From the NCBI GenBank assembly GCA_932294295.1, contig OW028580.1:14945102-15009101 (forward strand): a stretch of DNA of 64,000 bases, in the 5' to 3' direction. The notes below the pieces were generated by a model. The model was not told the origin of the DNA. It did no database searches and saw nothing but the letters and a program-made list of their open reading frames with translations. Source of the stretch: Alitta virens. Its lineage: Eukaryota > Annelida > Polychaeta > Phyllodocida > Nereididae. Position numbers and translations under genes: made by a program. Positions 23,821 to 36,177 of this stretch are shown here, in pieces. Within the stretch, counting starts at the first letter, position 1; every line of letters starts with the position of its first letter.

Positions 23821-24518
23821 GTCCCTTTTATTTTTCATTTTAACATTAATTAGTTTTTGACAATGTTCACTGCAGCTGGCCATAAACACTGCTGTACTGC
23901 TTATCGAATAAGATGGATATATTACCAAGTTTATTGGAAGTATTAGTTTATTCACTTTAAACTTCTCAACATCATTCCCAGACCGCATTCCAAATCTTTT
24001 CAACGCCGGAGCAATGTAGGCGATGTTAATACGATGTTGTGGCCTATATCGGAACGATGCTGGGCCGATTTGGAATGCTATCTGGATTAGACACCTCACA
24101 ATTAAGACCATTTTATACCAATAATGAAGACATTTGCACTAAACGTTTTCATAATAAACGCTTACAAATGTTGTTAAGCGGAGAAAACTACCAAACCCAC
24201 ACATGGAGCTACAATAAATATATTTCATAATTCTTTCATTCCAAGCCCACACACTGTTATTCGTATTTGTACCCAAATATCCTAAAATGTGAATAAAACC
24301 ATCTACTTCTCAATAATTTGCCTTGACAGGAAACTGCTCAAGCAATAGAAATGACAACTTTTTAACTCCTTTGCCCAAGGCTAAACCAACCGAATTTTAT
24401 CAATTGTTCGATCCGCCACAGGAAAACAGAATAAGCCGAACAAGTGTCAATTAAATTAACTCCGTTAATTGATTAATTCTTCAGTACACAATGCCATGAC
24501 ATGTTCAGTTAAAATGGC
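23821..24518. other. Non-coding stretch left of the LINE
   Basis: Contains a reverse copy of the dispersed TTAGTTTTTGACAATGTTCAC repeat. No gene. Confidence 0.4.
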
Positions 24519-27074
24519 TTGGAATGTGAATCCAAAATTATGAGAAGACAGTGTGGTTTTCAACTGTACACGGATGGTTCCACCATATTATATCTGCATA
24601 ATAAGCATGTGAAGCCATATTGGAGGTACAATAGAGATGTATTGAATGATGCTGTGAAAGAGAAAAGGAAGAGTTATGAAAAATGGTGCAAAGCAGGTAG
24701 GCCAAGAGATAATTGTCAAATTTATTTAGAGTACAAAAATGATAAGAGAGTGTTTAGACAACAACAACAAATGGCACAAATGCAGTATGAAATAGAAATG
24801 ATAAATGAGCTGGAAAATGAAGAAGACATAAATGCAAACTTTCTATGGTATTTGTTTAAAAAGGCAAGGAATAATACTAAGCAGGGAGGGGGTGTGAATC
24901 CAATTAAAAATGAAGCAGGTGTGTTAGTGAGTGATCCAGAGCAGGTAGTATATGAATGGGCATCATATTATGAAACACTTTTTCGAAAACAATCTGGTGA
25001 CAATAGATATGCTGCCTTCCATCAAGAAATTGAAACACTAGTTGAAAATACGACTTCCGAAAATGTAATACAAACAACATCAAATGACTTATTTATCACG
25101 GAAAATGAGATAAGAAGAATGTTTAATGACTTAAAAAATGGAAAAGCTAGTGGCTATGACAATATTGAATCAGAGCATATAAAGTTTGGAGGAAAGCTTT
25201 TAGTCACTGTCGTTACAAAATTATTCAATAGGTGTCTCCAACATGGCTTCTTTCCCCAAGTGTTTAAGTATGGGCTACTTGTACCTATTCCTAAAGGGGA
25301 CAAAAATGATCTATCTGTAATGGGAAATTATCGGGGAATAACACTGTTATCTACATTAGGAAAAATATTTGAAAAAGTAGTAAAACAAAAAGTTGAAGAG
25401 TATTTTAAGATCAAATGTATAGAAATCCCATGTTACATACAAGGAGCTGGGAAAAAGCATATATCTAGCCTACATACAAACTTTTTAGTGAGAGAAACAA
25501 TCAATAGTGCAAAAAATCAAAATAAATTGGTACACTTAGCCTGCTTAGATATAGAAAAGGCTTTCGATTAAGTTTGGCAAAATGGATTATTGTTCAAGAT
25601 GTCAAAGAAAGGATTACATCCAGTGTTATTAAAAATTCTCAAAGAATCTTTTATAAATTTTAAATTGTCAGTTCAAATAAGCCAATATAATTCAAGAAAA
25701 TTTGATGTTCAACAGGGTGTCCATCAAGGAGGGCCCTTGTCAGGGATGTTGTTTCAATTTTTCCTTGATGAGCTATTAATGGAGCTACAGTGTTGTAAAT
25801 TTGGTATTCAAATGTTCAATGAAATAATAGCATGTCCAACATTTGCAGATGACGTTGCAATATTATCAGAAACAAGAAATGGTTTACAACAAATGGTTGA
25901 TATGGCTTATGAGTATAGTTGTAAATGGAAGTTTAAGTTCAATCCCAAGAAATGTATCACTATGACCTTCGGTAAATATGATAATATACAGCAGATTAAA
26001 ATGGGAAATGATTCATTAGATCAAGTAGAATGCACCAACTATCTTGGTACCCCATTATATTTAAATGTTAAACATGAAAGGTTGGAAATTGAAAAGAAAA
26101 TTGAAAAGGCCTATCAGAAGGTGTGGTTAATAAAGGCTATTGGTACAGCAAGAATAAATATCAACCCATTAACATTCAGTAAAGCTTATTGGGCATGTGT
26201 CGTTACAAAATTATGCTATGGTCTGTTTATGTTAAATTTGAGCAAAAGTAACTTACAAAAACTTGATGACTTTCATGCGAATGTAGCTAAAAATATTCAA
26301 GGATTGAATTCTAATACACCAGCAGTGGCAGCATTGGCCGGCTTAAAGTGGCCAAGATTATCCTCATATATCACAAAAGAATTATTATTATTTATAGGTC
26401 ACACAGTAAAGTATAATTATATTTACAATAACATTATATTGAGTATGTATTTTGATCAGAAAAACAAGAGAAATAAGAGGACTTCAATTGTACATACCTT
26501 TATTGAATATGGATTGAAATTAAATGTACTTGATAAATTTGATAAATATTTGTATGAATGTTGTTTTGAGTTATCTGAATGGAAAAAACTGGTGAAAGAG
26601 CAGATAAAGAAAAAAGAAAATGCAGAATGGCAGGCTACAATTGTAATGTATAAAAGTTTGAAAACATTCACTATAGTTGGAATAAATTTTGATTCAGGTT
26701 TTATATACTGGAAAATTGCAAGAAAGAAACCAATGTATTTATACAAAATTAAAGTAATGTTAAAAGCCTTGATTACAAATAATGAAAAATGTGGGTTTTT
26801 ATGTAAATGTGGAGATGAAAATATCGGGTCCTTAGAACATATCCTTTTTAAATGTGTGAATATGCAAAATAGTAGAACTTTGAAATTGAATGATGTTTTA
26901 AGAGAAATGCCTTCAGCTATGAAAAATGAATTTGTCAATATGAATGATGTACAGAAACTTGGTTTTATTTATTCATGTTGTAATGGTGGAAACGTAGATG
27001 AATGGATGAGTATCATTGTTAAGATAATAGATTTTACATATTTAATTATTAAATCATACTACGAGTCTATATAA
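24519..27074 (+). pseudogene. LINE reverse transcriptase, one in-frame stop
   Basis: One reading frame runs the whole length and is broken only by TAA at 25569-25571. The stop falls just after the AFD of RT motif A, where the frame continues with VWQNGLL. Other RT landmarks: GKASGYDNI and VPIPKGDK with NYRGITLLST (about 25140-25355), the QGVHQGGPLSGMLF segment (about 25714-25755), and the catalytic FADDVAIL (about 25842-25866). The C-terminus has a CxCx(n)HxxxxC finger (about 26808-26856). The frame lacks an ATG at its left end because the copy is truncated. Read-through across one stop would be needed for activity, so it is most likely dead but young. Confidence 0.9.
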
Positions 27075-27262
27075 AACTACTGCCTATTACAGTAAAGCAG
27101 AAAGTGTCATATATGTGTTCATATAAATATAAATCATACATTTTTATCATTATTTAATTAATTTTAACAATGTGTAATCCTGTAACTGTCTAATTCTGAC
27201 ATCTAACTGTTGTATTATTGTATGTCTTCAAATTGGAGGTTAATAAAGATATATATATATAC
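24519..27262 (+). mobile_element. 5'-truncated non-LTR retrotransposon (LINE)
   Basis: Carries reverse transcriptase and a C-terminal zinc-finger region, then a roughly 190-bp 3' UTR ending at AATAAAG and a short (TA)n tail. No apurinic endonuclease domain lies upstream, so the copy is 5'-truncated, the usual result of incomplete target-primed reverse transcription. The RT style and Cys-rich C-terminus suggest the CR1/jockey/I group rather than RTE, but I cannot place the clade firmly. Confidence 0.88.
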
Positions 27263-27424
27263 AGTCCCACTCCCGTCTAACACTCCAGTACTGTCACAAA
27301 TAGCTTATTTTAGTATTAATACTACAAAATGGAAAAACAAAGCCACCAGTGGAACTGAAATTAGGGACTTCCATGTAAAATAGGAAAGATTTGCATTTTA
27401 TAAACTGAGTGACTCTGATGCATA

Positions 27425-28319
27425 TACGGTGACTGGGAGGGGACATGGACTTTTTTTTATATCTCGTTCCTATGAGATATTATCTCGCCCCAACGAAAAA
27501 CCATCTTGTCCCCAACTAAAAACTATCTTGTCCAAACGAGAACAAATTAGTTTTTCATTAAGACAAGATACTTTATCGTTGGAACAAGATATTATTTCGT
27601 TAGAACGAGATGTTATTTCGTAAGAACGAGATATTTTTTTCGTTAGAACATAGTTTCTTGTTAGAATGATTTACTTTCTCGGTAGTGGGATTTACTTTCA
27701 CATGGACTTTTTTTTATATCTCGTTCCAATGAGATAACATGTCGTCCCAACGAAAAACCATCTTGTCTCCAATGAAAAACGAGAAAAAACGAGAACAAAT
27801 TAGTTTTTCGTTAAGACAATATACTTTATCGTTGGAACAAGATATTATTTCGTTAGAACGGGATGTTATTTCGTTAGAACGAGATATTATTTTCGTTAGA
27901 ACATAGTTTCTCGTTAGAATGATTTACTTTCTCGGGGAAAGGATTTACTTTCACGTGGACTTTTTTATATCTCGTTCCAATGAGATAACATCTTGTCCCA
28001 ACGAAAAACCATCATGTCTTCAAGGAAAAACGAAAACAAACAAGAACAAATTAGTTTATCGTTAAGACAAGATACTTTATCGTTGGAACAAGATATTATT
28101 TCGTCAGAACGAGATGTTATTTCATTAGAACAAGATGTTATTTCGTTAGAACGAGATATTATTTCGTTAGAACATAGTTTCTTGTTAGAATGATTTACTT
28201 TCTTGGTAGAAGGATTTACTTTCTCGTTAGAAGGATTTACTTTCTCGTTTGAATGAGATATTATCTCGTTGGAACGAGATATTTAAAAAAAATGTCCATG
28301 TCCCCTCCCAGCCACCGTA
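27425..28319. mobile_element. 0.9-kb foldback element with internal tandem repeats
   Basis: The ends are inverted: TACGGTGACTGGGAGGGG and GGACATGGAC at left, their complement GTCCATGTCCCCTCCCAGCC then ACCGTA at right. GATGCA flanks both sides (27417-27422, 28320-28325), a probable 6-bp TSD. The interior is about three copies of a roughly 260-bp unit. Each copy is itself built of 24-25-bp repeats of the type CGTTAGAACGAGATATTATT and the palindrome TCTCGTTCCAATGAGATA. The ORFs at 27429-27623 and 27993-28193 are repeat products. Confidence 0.8.
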
Positions 28320-28325
28320 GATGCA

Positions 28326-29847
28326 CTCATTCCTCTTAGGTATTGTTTATATGACACTCTTATTGTGGGTGTGGCAGAAAATATAGAAATACCAATAATC
28401 TATTGTCAAACATATCCAATGATAATTTTTTGTTTGAGGCACTTCTCTATCTGGCAGCATATCTTGGTTGCCTTTGGGTACAGCCACGCCCCTGTAAAAC
28501 AGCTGCATTGAACAACTGAGTGCATAACTAATGTGTCAATAACTTGGCATAAACTGAAATAAAATATCATAGTATTCCACTTGGAGTTCATAAATATTTG
28601 CTAAACTGAGCCACATATCAAAGTTGGAGGATTCATCACAATCATAGTCAAATGTTACAGTAAAAACTAGTATGACACACGAGTGACTCTCAATTGTAAA
28701 ATTTCAGCTCATGATAAAAATTGAGTAACAGTTATCAACAATTTAGCACCTCAGACTATAGAATTCCTATCTAGATCTACATTCGTAGTTCATTCAGAGG
28801 AACAAAGTTCAAAAGTTCAATTTTATTATATTTTAACAGTGTAGCTAAATCAGTTTAAATAACTTTCACATTAATAATAAGGCTCTGATATTTAACAAGG
28901 ATAAAAACAGCATCGATTAAAAGAAAATAGCTAAGACAAAATAGTAAATATATACAAAAGAATAAAATATAGACTGGGAAAGTGACTATGAAATGTAAGC
29001 AAAAAATATACAAAAACAACATCGACCAAAAGAAAATAGGTAAGACAAAAGAGTAAATATATACAAAAGAACTGACTAGGAAATGTAAACATATGTACCA
29101 GAATGAAAACCAAAAATATTAAAAGCAATGGATATACAAAAACATAAAAGACGTAAAACCACATATAATTAATAAAAGCCTCTGTTGATTACAATTGCAT
29201 GCTTTTAGTTTATTTTAAAAGATGCCAAACTTTCAGCGTTCCTAGTGGCAGAGGAGAGACTGGTTCAGGCTTTGAACTCAGGACCTTTAAATGAGCTTCG
29301 ATATACCTTGACCAGTAGACCACAGCAATTGACAGTTTATTTGGTTGGCTATAGAGTATTTTTACTGAGCAGTCCTAGATTCAGCAAGGCATAATAAGTC
29401 TTTCTTCTTTTATTACTCATTTTGCTTTTCAGACATAGAAGATCATAACCAACATATTCAATAAAATTTAATTTTATCAGGAAAATAACAGAAATCAATT
29501 GAATGATAAGATGTTAAATATACATTAAAATGCACTAAAACTACTGCTGCTAGATTGCACTGTGCCTCGGGCAATCGCAGTCAAGGGCGGGAACTTTTTC
29601 GCAGTGTTCTGTCTCAGCCACCTGGTGGAAATATCAAGAAACTTCTGTGAATATCCACCATTGACTGCATGATTCTCGTAGAATCCATGGCATACTCCAC
29701 TAGGCCACAGCAGCTACATGTTATCCTATGTTGGGAATCAAACACAGAAACACAATAACTGTAGAGAAGCCATCTGAATGTCTTTGCCACTGGACCACAG
29801 CTAAGTATGCCAGCCTGATTTATATGTGGTATAATTATCATGCTCTC
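28326..29847. other. Non-coding stretch with an A-rich repeat near 28920-29100
   Basis: CAAAAGAAAATAGSTAAGACAAAA followed by AGTAAATATATACAAAAGAA occurs twice (from about 28917 and 29026). No gene is supported. Confidence 0.45.
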
Positions 29848-30110
29848 GACTAAGGCAGCTGGGTGGTCTAGTGGTAAGACACTCACCTGCTCCTCTGAAG
29901 GACCCGGGTTCAATCTCGGGCTCGGGCACCCTTCATGAGCAATATCCCAGCTTGATGTCGTTCGTATGAGACGTTAAGTTGGTGGTCCCTTGTACTCAGT
30001 GTCTATCAAGTAAAAGATCCCACCCATGGGGTAAATGTGTAATATGAGTGGACTCCTCCTTTCTCTCACCTCATCAATCAGCCCTCGATAGCGGCAAGAA
30101 CATGCCTTGG
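29848..30110 (+). mobile_element. tRNA-derived SINE family 2
   Basis: The tRNA-like head has A box TGGTCTAGTGGTAAG and B box GGTTCAATCTC (29852-29925). The body begins CCCTTCATGAGCAATATCCC and includes CCCACCCATGGGGTAAATGTG. Headless relatives lie at 13540-13680, 33590-33722 and 45196-45308. Confidence 0.8.
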
Positions 30111-30735
30111 AGGACTGCACTTTACATACCTATCTATATGTCTATCCATCTATCTTTCGTGGAACCCAACAACTGTAGAGAAGCTGTGACATAATACTAA
30201 AACACTAGAGAAGGCTGCGATCAGAACCCACAACCTATTGACATACCTTAACCACACTATGCCACATCAGCTGCTGAGTCTGACTGTATTTCCAGTCCCT
30301 GTCCTTGACATCAATACCTGGTAACTAAGTGAAGCCATGCTTGGGATGAGCTAATGAAACTGCTTAACGAACCAGTAATAATGCCAGTAACAAGCTCTCC
30401 ACTGTCCTTGAAAGTTTGTATTGGTGCTGAGGGTTCACAGCTATTGCCTTGCTTCATTACTCTCACAGCATCCCATCAATACTGCTTGTATTTACAACTC
30501 ACACGTTTTCTCATGGTGAAAGACTAGAAATTGGCAAAACACCCAGATGAAAGTAGCAGCTCTAATTATAGTATGTAATACTATATACTTTATTTTACCC
30601 TAAAAGGTTTAACAAGGAGTCTAAATGATAAATAACTGAATAATTCAAAGTGGCTGAAATGCTTAATTTATTACTTCATTTGCTGTAAAATTTTGATGTT
30701 TTGGGTATACAGCTAGTCTGCCAGTATGTGGCACA
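30111..30735. other. Non-coding stretch, nothing recognised
   Basis: No gene or clear repeat. Confidence 0.4.
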
Positions 30736-30938
30736 CACAATCTGCCAGCTTTACAATTGAAATATCATGCTTGGTAGGTCAGGCCAGAGTCTTTCTCAAC
30801 TCCCTGGGGAGTATTGAGTCATCAACATATGGGCTACCAGTAAGGGCTTCGGAGCTCACACCAGTGCCATCACTGTTGCCAGAGGATCTGCCCAACTCCT
30901 CCATGCCATGGTGGGGGTTCGAACTTGCTACCTCATGA
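30736..30938 (-). mobile_element. SINE family 3, diverged reverse copy
   Basis: Reverse complement of the 31425-31700 body (AACTCCCTGGGGAGTAT, CCATGGTGGGGGTTCGAAC). It is truncated in the head. Confidence 0.7.
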
Positions 30939-31424
30939 TTACTAGGCAAACTTATTATTGTAGTGTTATATTTTTATTATCTTGATATAATAAAAAAGGG
31001 AAAACTGCAGTCAGGGGTATCAGTTTAGGAATCTATATTTTCCAACTGTAGCCATATAAGAGTCATTGTGACACATATGGTTGACTATTCCACATAGAGT
31101 CATATTTTGAGTGATATGTTACAAAAGAACTTATCAGAGAGATCTTTGAAATTTGATGTAGAGTCTTTTTAGTCCAAAGTTCTTCAGTAAAATGTTTACA
31201 GAAAGTTTTCAGACGTTTCTCATTGTCTTTGTTGTGGTGGCTGCGGGATCCTATTTCTAAGGGAAAGTATTTGGCATTGATGTCAAGGTCTTAGGTGTCT
31301 GCAAGAGTTCACTTCTTATATTCTGTTATTACACTCCTGTTTGTGAACGAATTTTAATGCACTTGGCAAAGTCAGATAAGTTGTTTTGTAATATACCGCT
31401 CAAAATATGACACGATGTGGAATA
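30939..31424. other. Non-coding stretch, nothing recognised
   Basis: No gene or repeat structure seen. Confidence 0.4.
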
Positions 31425-31700
31425 GCAAGGTGCTGTGGCCTAGTGGTTAAGGTGCTCGCCTTCAAACCGAAAGGTTGTAGGTTTGAGCCCCCACCATGGC
31501 ACTGGAGGAACTGAGCAGATCCTCCGTAACTCTTTGCTCCACTCCAACCTGGTGTAAATGGGTACTTAGCTATTGGCAGTGATGGCAATTGTAGAGTGCT
31601 TGGTCCCTGCAGGTATTTCTGTGTAATGGGCTGTATACTCCCCAGGGAGTTAAGAAAGGCTCAAGCTTGAACAGGCCTGCCAAGTGTGTAATTGTAAAGT
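31425..31700 (+). mobile_element. tRNA-derived SINE family 3
   Basis: The head has A box TGGCCTAGTGGTTAAGG and B box GGTTTGAGCCC (31437-31497), followed by a unique body to about 31700. The opposite-strand ORF at 31400-31588 is a shadow. Confidence 0.8.
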
Positions 31701-33589
31701 CAGTTGAGGCTGCTTGGATGGTGATAACAGACTATAAACCACATTTACACATTACATTTACAAACTCTCTCAAAAGTTTGCATTACCTATCCGAGGGTTA
31801 AAAAAATTACATTCAAAAAAAGAAACAAAAAGGAAAATTTTGTAATGGCATTGATCTGAGAAACACTTACCAACAAAGCTACATATAACACTATCCATTA
31901 CATATATATTGAAGAGCAAAAGTTGTTTTACCTAAAGAAGAGAAATGTGGTAAGTTTGAAAAAAAATATATATATATATATATCGTTCAACATTTGTGAC
32001 ATAGGATCCCTTCAAAGTAAGTGCATTAAGATCATTTTGGAAAAACAACATATTTCCAACATTTTCTATATAGCTTGCTTTCGATTGTAAGATACTTTTT
32101 TCAACGGAATCTTGAGGTAAAGTTGAGGTATTATTGGTTAAATGTGGCAAAAGTCATTGCCAAATGATTCAGGAATATTATTTAAAGGTAGTGCTTCAAG
32201 GTACCTCCTGTCACAATGTTAGTAAAATGTATTCATAATTTTTTAACATATTCAGGTTTTTTTTGGTAATTTTAGACAAAATACTGCGAGGTCTTCTCTT
32301 TTATCTCTGTACAATTCATAGGTAAATTATGTATAAATATTTTGATGATATTTTTGGTTGAGGTTCTAACAGTTTTGAGGGTTGTCATTGTCTTAATTGT
32401 TGTGACAATTCTACTATGCAAACATGTTATTGAAAATGGTTAGGTATGTAATCACATTTTTGGGTGTTCTGTGTTGATTTTTTTTCAAATAATGAAACAT
32501 ATTCATAGAAAACCTGACATTACATTTTGTAAAAACATGCAGCTTATTAAGTTATTGATTAATACATGCATTCCTTCTATAAATTGTTAATAGTACATTC
32601 TCATACCTGTAGGGAAGAAAAAAAGCAATGACGTCACATAACAAATATTAATGGACTTTTTGGGCCTTATCCATGTAAGTACCTATTAGACATGAATATT
32701 TTCTAGGTGCTCCAATGAAGCAGCTCCATTAAATCTTAGCAGAGAGATGAAACTGAGCAGATTGATAGAACTCTCAGATTTGCAAATAGCATTGCGAAAA
32801 GTGGTCCTAAACAGGATGAGGGGTATTCAGTTTGATAATTGAGTGTACCATTAAACTCATCTTGATTATTTTATGTACATGAAATTAGATTTGGATAGGG
32901 AGGGGTATTCAGTTTGATAATTGAGTGTACCATTAAACTCATCTTGATTATTTTATGTACATGAAGTAGATTTGGATAGGTCTGGCTAATTACTGCTTCA
33001 GCTAGAGCGTACATGGCCAAATGTGCCTCATGCATTTTCCATGCGTTTACTAAAGATGGCTTATGTTGTTATGCCTGTTACAAAAAGTTACACTGTAAAT
33101 GGATTTATCTCGTATATTATTATTATTTATTTATTTTCGTACTCATGTACAAACAGAACATAATAAAATGAGAGTAAAAAAAAAACAATAAAATTATATT
33201 AAAAAGTATACAAATAGTAATAATTGTGAGTAAACAAATATCACAGTTACATGGTGCAGAGGTCCTCTAATAATCCATACAACTCATCAGCATTTAAAAG
33301 CCAAGGCACAACCACCTGGGTATCTCTTATATGTAGTAGTTCCTTTATCTCAGTGCCTACTTGCATACTTTCATCTTCACAATTATCATTTGTCTTAGAC
33401 AGACCTTATGTGCTTTACTTCAAATTTGTTGACATTAGCACCATATTTGTTATATCTTTTGAAACACATAATTTGGCATGGTTAAATGGAGATGTGCGAA
33501 TAAATCTGGGTGGTTACAATGTCTCAATATTACTGGGTATGAGGTAAGTCAGCTTATATTACCAGCTGCCAGAGGCAGGTGTAATGATG
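31701..33589. other. Non-coding stretch with a tandem duplication at 32819-32980
   Basis: An 82-bp segment starting GAGGGGTATTCAGTTTGATA is repeated twice in tandem, differing by a small deletion. An (AT)n run lies at 31967-31982. A headless ACATGGCCAAATGTG MITE end lies at 33012-33056. No gene. Confidence 0.6.
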
Positions 33590-33722
33590 AGATGATAAGG
33601 CTTTGAATTCACACCATGTTACATATTTACCCGTGGTTTTATTTACTTGCCTCAGTAGACAATGAGTACAAGGCACCTCCAATATAATCTCATGCGAACA
33701 ACATCCAGCTGGGATGTAGCTC
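33590..33722 (-). mobile_element. SINE family 2 fragment, reverse
   Basis: Reverse-strand match to the family 2 body (ACATCCAGCTGGGATGTAGC, AGGCACCTCCAATATAATCTC). Confidence 0.6.
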
Positions 33723-33733
33723 ATGGAGAATGG

Positions 33734-33857
33734 GGATGGTGGATTAGGGCTTTACATCCTGTATTTCTGCACCTGATGGGCTAATTAGGACAGGCAGGAA
33801 CCATAGCAATGAGATGAAGGATGAAACAGCCATCCAACATAGGCTCGACAGGGGGAT
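33734..33857 (-). mobile_element. SINE family 1 copy, head-truncated
   Basis: GGATTAGGGCTTTACATCC through CATCCAACATAGGCTCGACA, stopping before the tRNA-like head. It is followed by a GATAA microsatellite at 33854-33916 that separates it from the next copy. Confidence 0.85.
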
Positions 33858-33925
33858 AAGATAAGATAAGATAAGATAACATATAGATAGAAAGATAAGA
33901 TAAGATAAGATGAGATAAAAGGATG

Positions 33926-34112
33926 GGTGGGTGGATTTAGGGTTTTACATCCTGTATTTCTGCACCTGATGGGCTAATTAGGACAGGCAGGGACCATCGT
34001 AATGAGATGATGAAACAGCTATCAAACTCAGACTCGACAAGGAGTTGAACCCAGGATTCAGTGGTTTGAAGCCCATCGTGCTCGCACTGATTAAGTCCTC
34101 CACCCCCTGCTG
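33926..34112 (-). mobile_element. SINE family 1 copy, near full length
   Basis: TGGGTGGGTGGATTTAGGG tail, body, and a diverged tRNA-like head ending CTGATTAAGTCCTCCACCCCC. Confidence 0.85.
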
Positions 34113-35289
34113 ATGAACAATGCTGCTATAGTCATTTAAAGTCGTACTTTAAAAATTACCTATATTTCGTATCATTTATGAAAACCTTACTTTAGGGTAA
34201 CATGCTTTGGAGTGAGCTTTCTGAACCCCTGCAGAACATTATGGGTTTGATGCCCATTGAAAAAGGTTTCACCTTGTTTGAAGAAGGATAGAAACAAAAC
34301 AATGCATGCAAAAAATAAAGCATTGAAAAAAAAAAGGATGAAAGAAAGAGAGCACTTGTCAAATGAATGATGCCTTATACAAACAGGGCAACAATATGCA
34401 TTGCCCAAATAGAGAAGCACCACCTTGTTTACAGCTAGAAGGAGAACAATACCCTCATGAATATGAAAATTCAATAAAATGCCAAAGAACTTCTGCATTA
34501 GTGCATAAACCTCATGCTGCAGCAACCCTGGTGAAGACATATGGATGTATAAATAAATGGTTGCTAGATGTGAATACTGCCCATTAGGTACTCATTGTTG
34601 CATAAAGCATCTCGTATGTAGCATCTCACCTAATCAGCATGACATTACATGCAATGATAACGTTAATGAGAATAGTTTGACAGGATGAATAAAGAGGTGA
34701 GCGTGTGTACACCTTAAGCCGTATCACTTAAATCTTGAGTATTTTCGCAATCTCCTTTCGTTAGTCGTTTGTTTTTAATTTGACATTGGTTAGCTTTAGA
34801 CAATGTTCATTTTAGCTACCAATAAACAGAGATGTATCAATGAGAATGAAGTAATTATTGTTATAGCTAAACATGTTGCCTTGAATGGCAGCTTTTATGA
34901 TGATCAACCAGGTTTGTTATTTTGTGATTAATTATAATATTAGTTATGTCAGCCCAATGTTGGCATAATGTTGATCATGTTACCTTGTGAAGTTTTATTT
35001 TTTTTTTTCATGGATAAATTTGGGTATTATAATAATGCTTTGTGAAAGTACATGTGAGCTTGTGAATAAACTAGGAACAACAAAGCCCAACTCTGTATTT
35101 ATAGCTTCAATATAAAGATGACCATTCTATTAAGACCACTAAGATTTGGACCTAAGGTATCTTTGTCTTAATGGTGAGGTTCTACTGTGAATTGAATGAT
35201 GTAAAACAGAAAGAGAAGAAAAAACAAAACAGATATACATCACCACCAATGAATGAATTCAAAGCAAAGAGAAGTAGTAGTAAATTAAA

Positions 35290-35290
<1 letters not shown>
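34113..35290. other. Non-coding stretch, nothing recognised
   Basis: Includes a reverse piece of the dispersed TTAGCTTTAGACAATGTTCA repeat near 34790. ORFs at 34187-34587 overlap on opposite strands and are not supported. Confidence 0.4.
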
Positions 35291-35322
<32 letters not shown>

Positions 35323-35370
35323 CCTATCTACCTATCTATCTATCTGTCTATCTATCTGTCTATCTATCTG

Positions 35371-35407
<37 letters not shown>

Positions 35408-35513
35408 ATATCTATCTATCTGTCTATCTATCTATCTAACTACCTATCTGTCTATCTATCTATATATCTATCTATATATAAATATATCCTATCTATCTAC
35501 CCATCTGTCTATC

Positions 35514-35547
<34 letters not shown>

Positions 35548-35590
35548 GTCTAACTATCTGTCTATCTACCTATCTGTCTATCTATCTATC
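35291..35590. repeat. (TATC)n microsatellite
   Basis: About 300 bp of TATC with occasional TGTC and TACC variants. The long Tyr-Leu-Ser-Ile ORF across it is an artefact of the repeat. Confidence 0.97.
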
Positions 35591-35770
35591 TTACTAGTTG
35601 TTGTTATAAATTAATGTATACAATTTATGTGTCTGTCTGCCTGTCAGTCAGGCAAGCTGCCTGCAGTCCTCATTAACATGAAATGCATATTCTGAAATTT
35701 TACTTACTTAAAAGTCTAGCTTGGAACCACTATTAATGGATCGGCAGAGCTAATTCATAAGAGTGCCTAA

Positions 35771-35828
35771 AGCCCCTGTCACACGGGCCGGTTGTGCCGT
35801 AGTGAACCCGTAGTATTACGTAATAGTT
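35771..35828 (+). repeat. Harbinger left terminal inverted repeat (58 bp)
   Basis: Starts AGCCCCTGTCACACGGGCCG and ends GTAATAGTT. Identical to the complement of 40398-40455. Confidence 0.97.
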
Positions 35829-35849
35829 ATGTAACAGCTCTTTCCGCCG

Positions 35850-36085
35850 GTTTGGCGGCAGCAAAAAGGGGCGGGGCAGCACCCGGCGGGTAACCCGCCG
35901 GGTTCTACGGGTAAACCCGCCGTGATCTACGGGTTACCCGCCGGGTTACCCGCCGGCTTTCATGGGTTACTGCCGGGTACGGCAAATTAGTTGACGGCTT
36001 CCAGGGGTAGCCCGGCGGCTTCCACGGGTTGCCCGGCGGCTTCCACGGGTCACCCGCCGGCTTCCACGGGTTAACCCGGCGGCTG
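35850..36085. repeat. Harbinger left subterminal GC-rich repeats
   Basis: Multiple copies of about 21-24 bp built on GGGTTACCCGCCGGCTTCCA. They stand out in AT-rich surroundings and are likely binding sites for the partner protein or transposase; that role is inferred. Confidence 0.75.
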
Positions 36086-36112
36086 GCTATCTCGTGGAAT
36101 TTGCCAAAAATG

Positions 36113-36120
36113 TATAAATA
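36113..36120 (+). promoter_or_regulatory. TATA box of the Harbinger transposase gene
   Basis: TATAAATA, 58 bp before the ATG. Transcription would start near 36145. Confidence 0.6.
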
Positions 36121-36177
36121 GGGGCTGCATCTGTTGTTCTCCATCATTCTGTCTCCGGCTGCTGAAGAGGAAAGACC

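Noticed and set aside
25590..27074. Second half of the LINE frame as a separate gene
   Set aside because: It is the same reverse transcriptase frame interrupted by one TAA; motif A lies before the stop and FADD after it.
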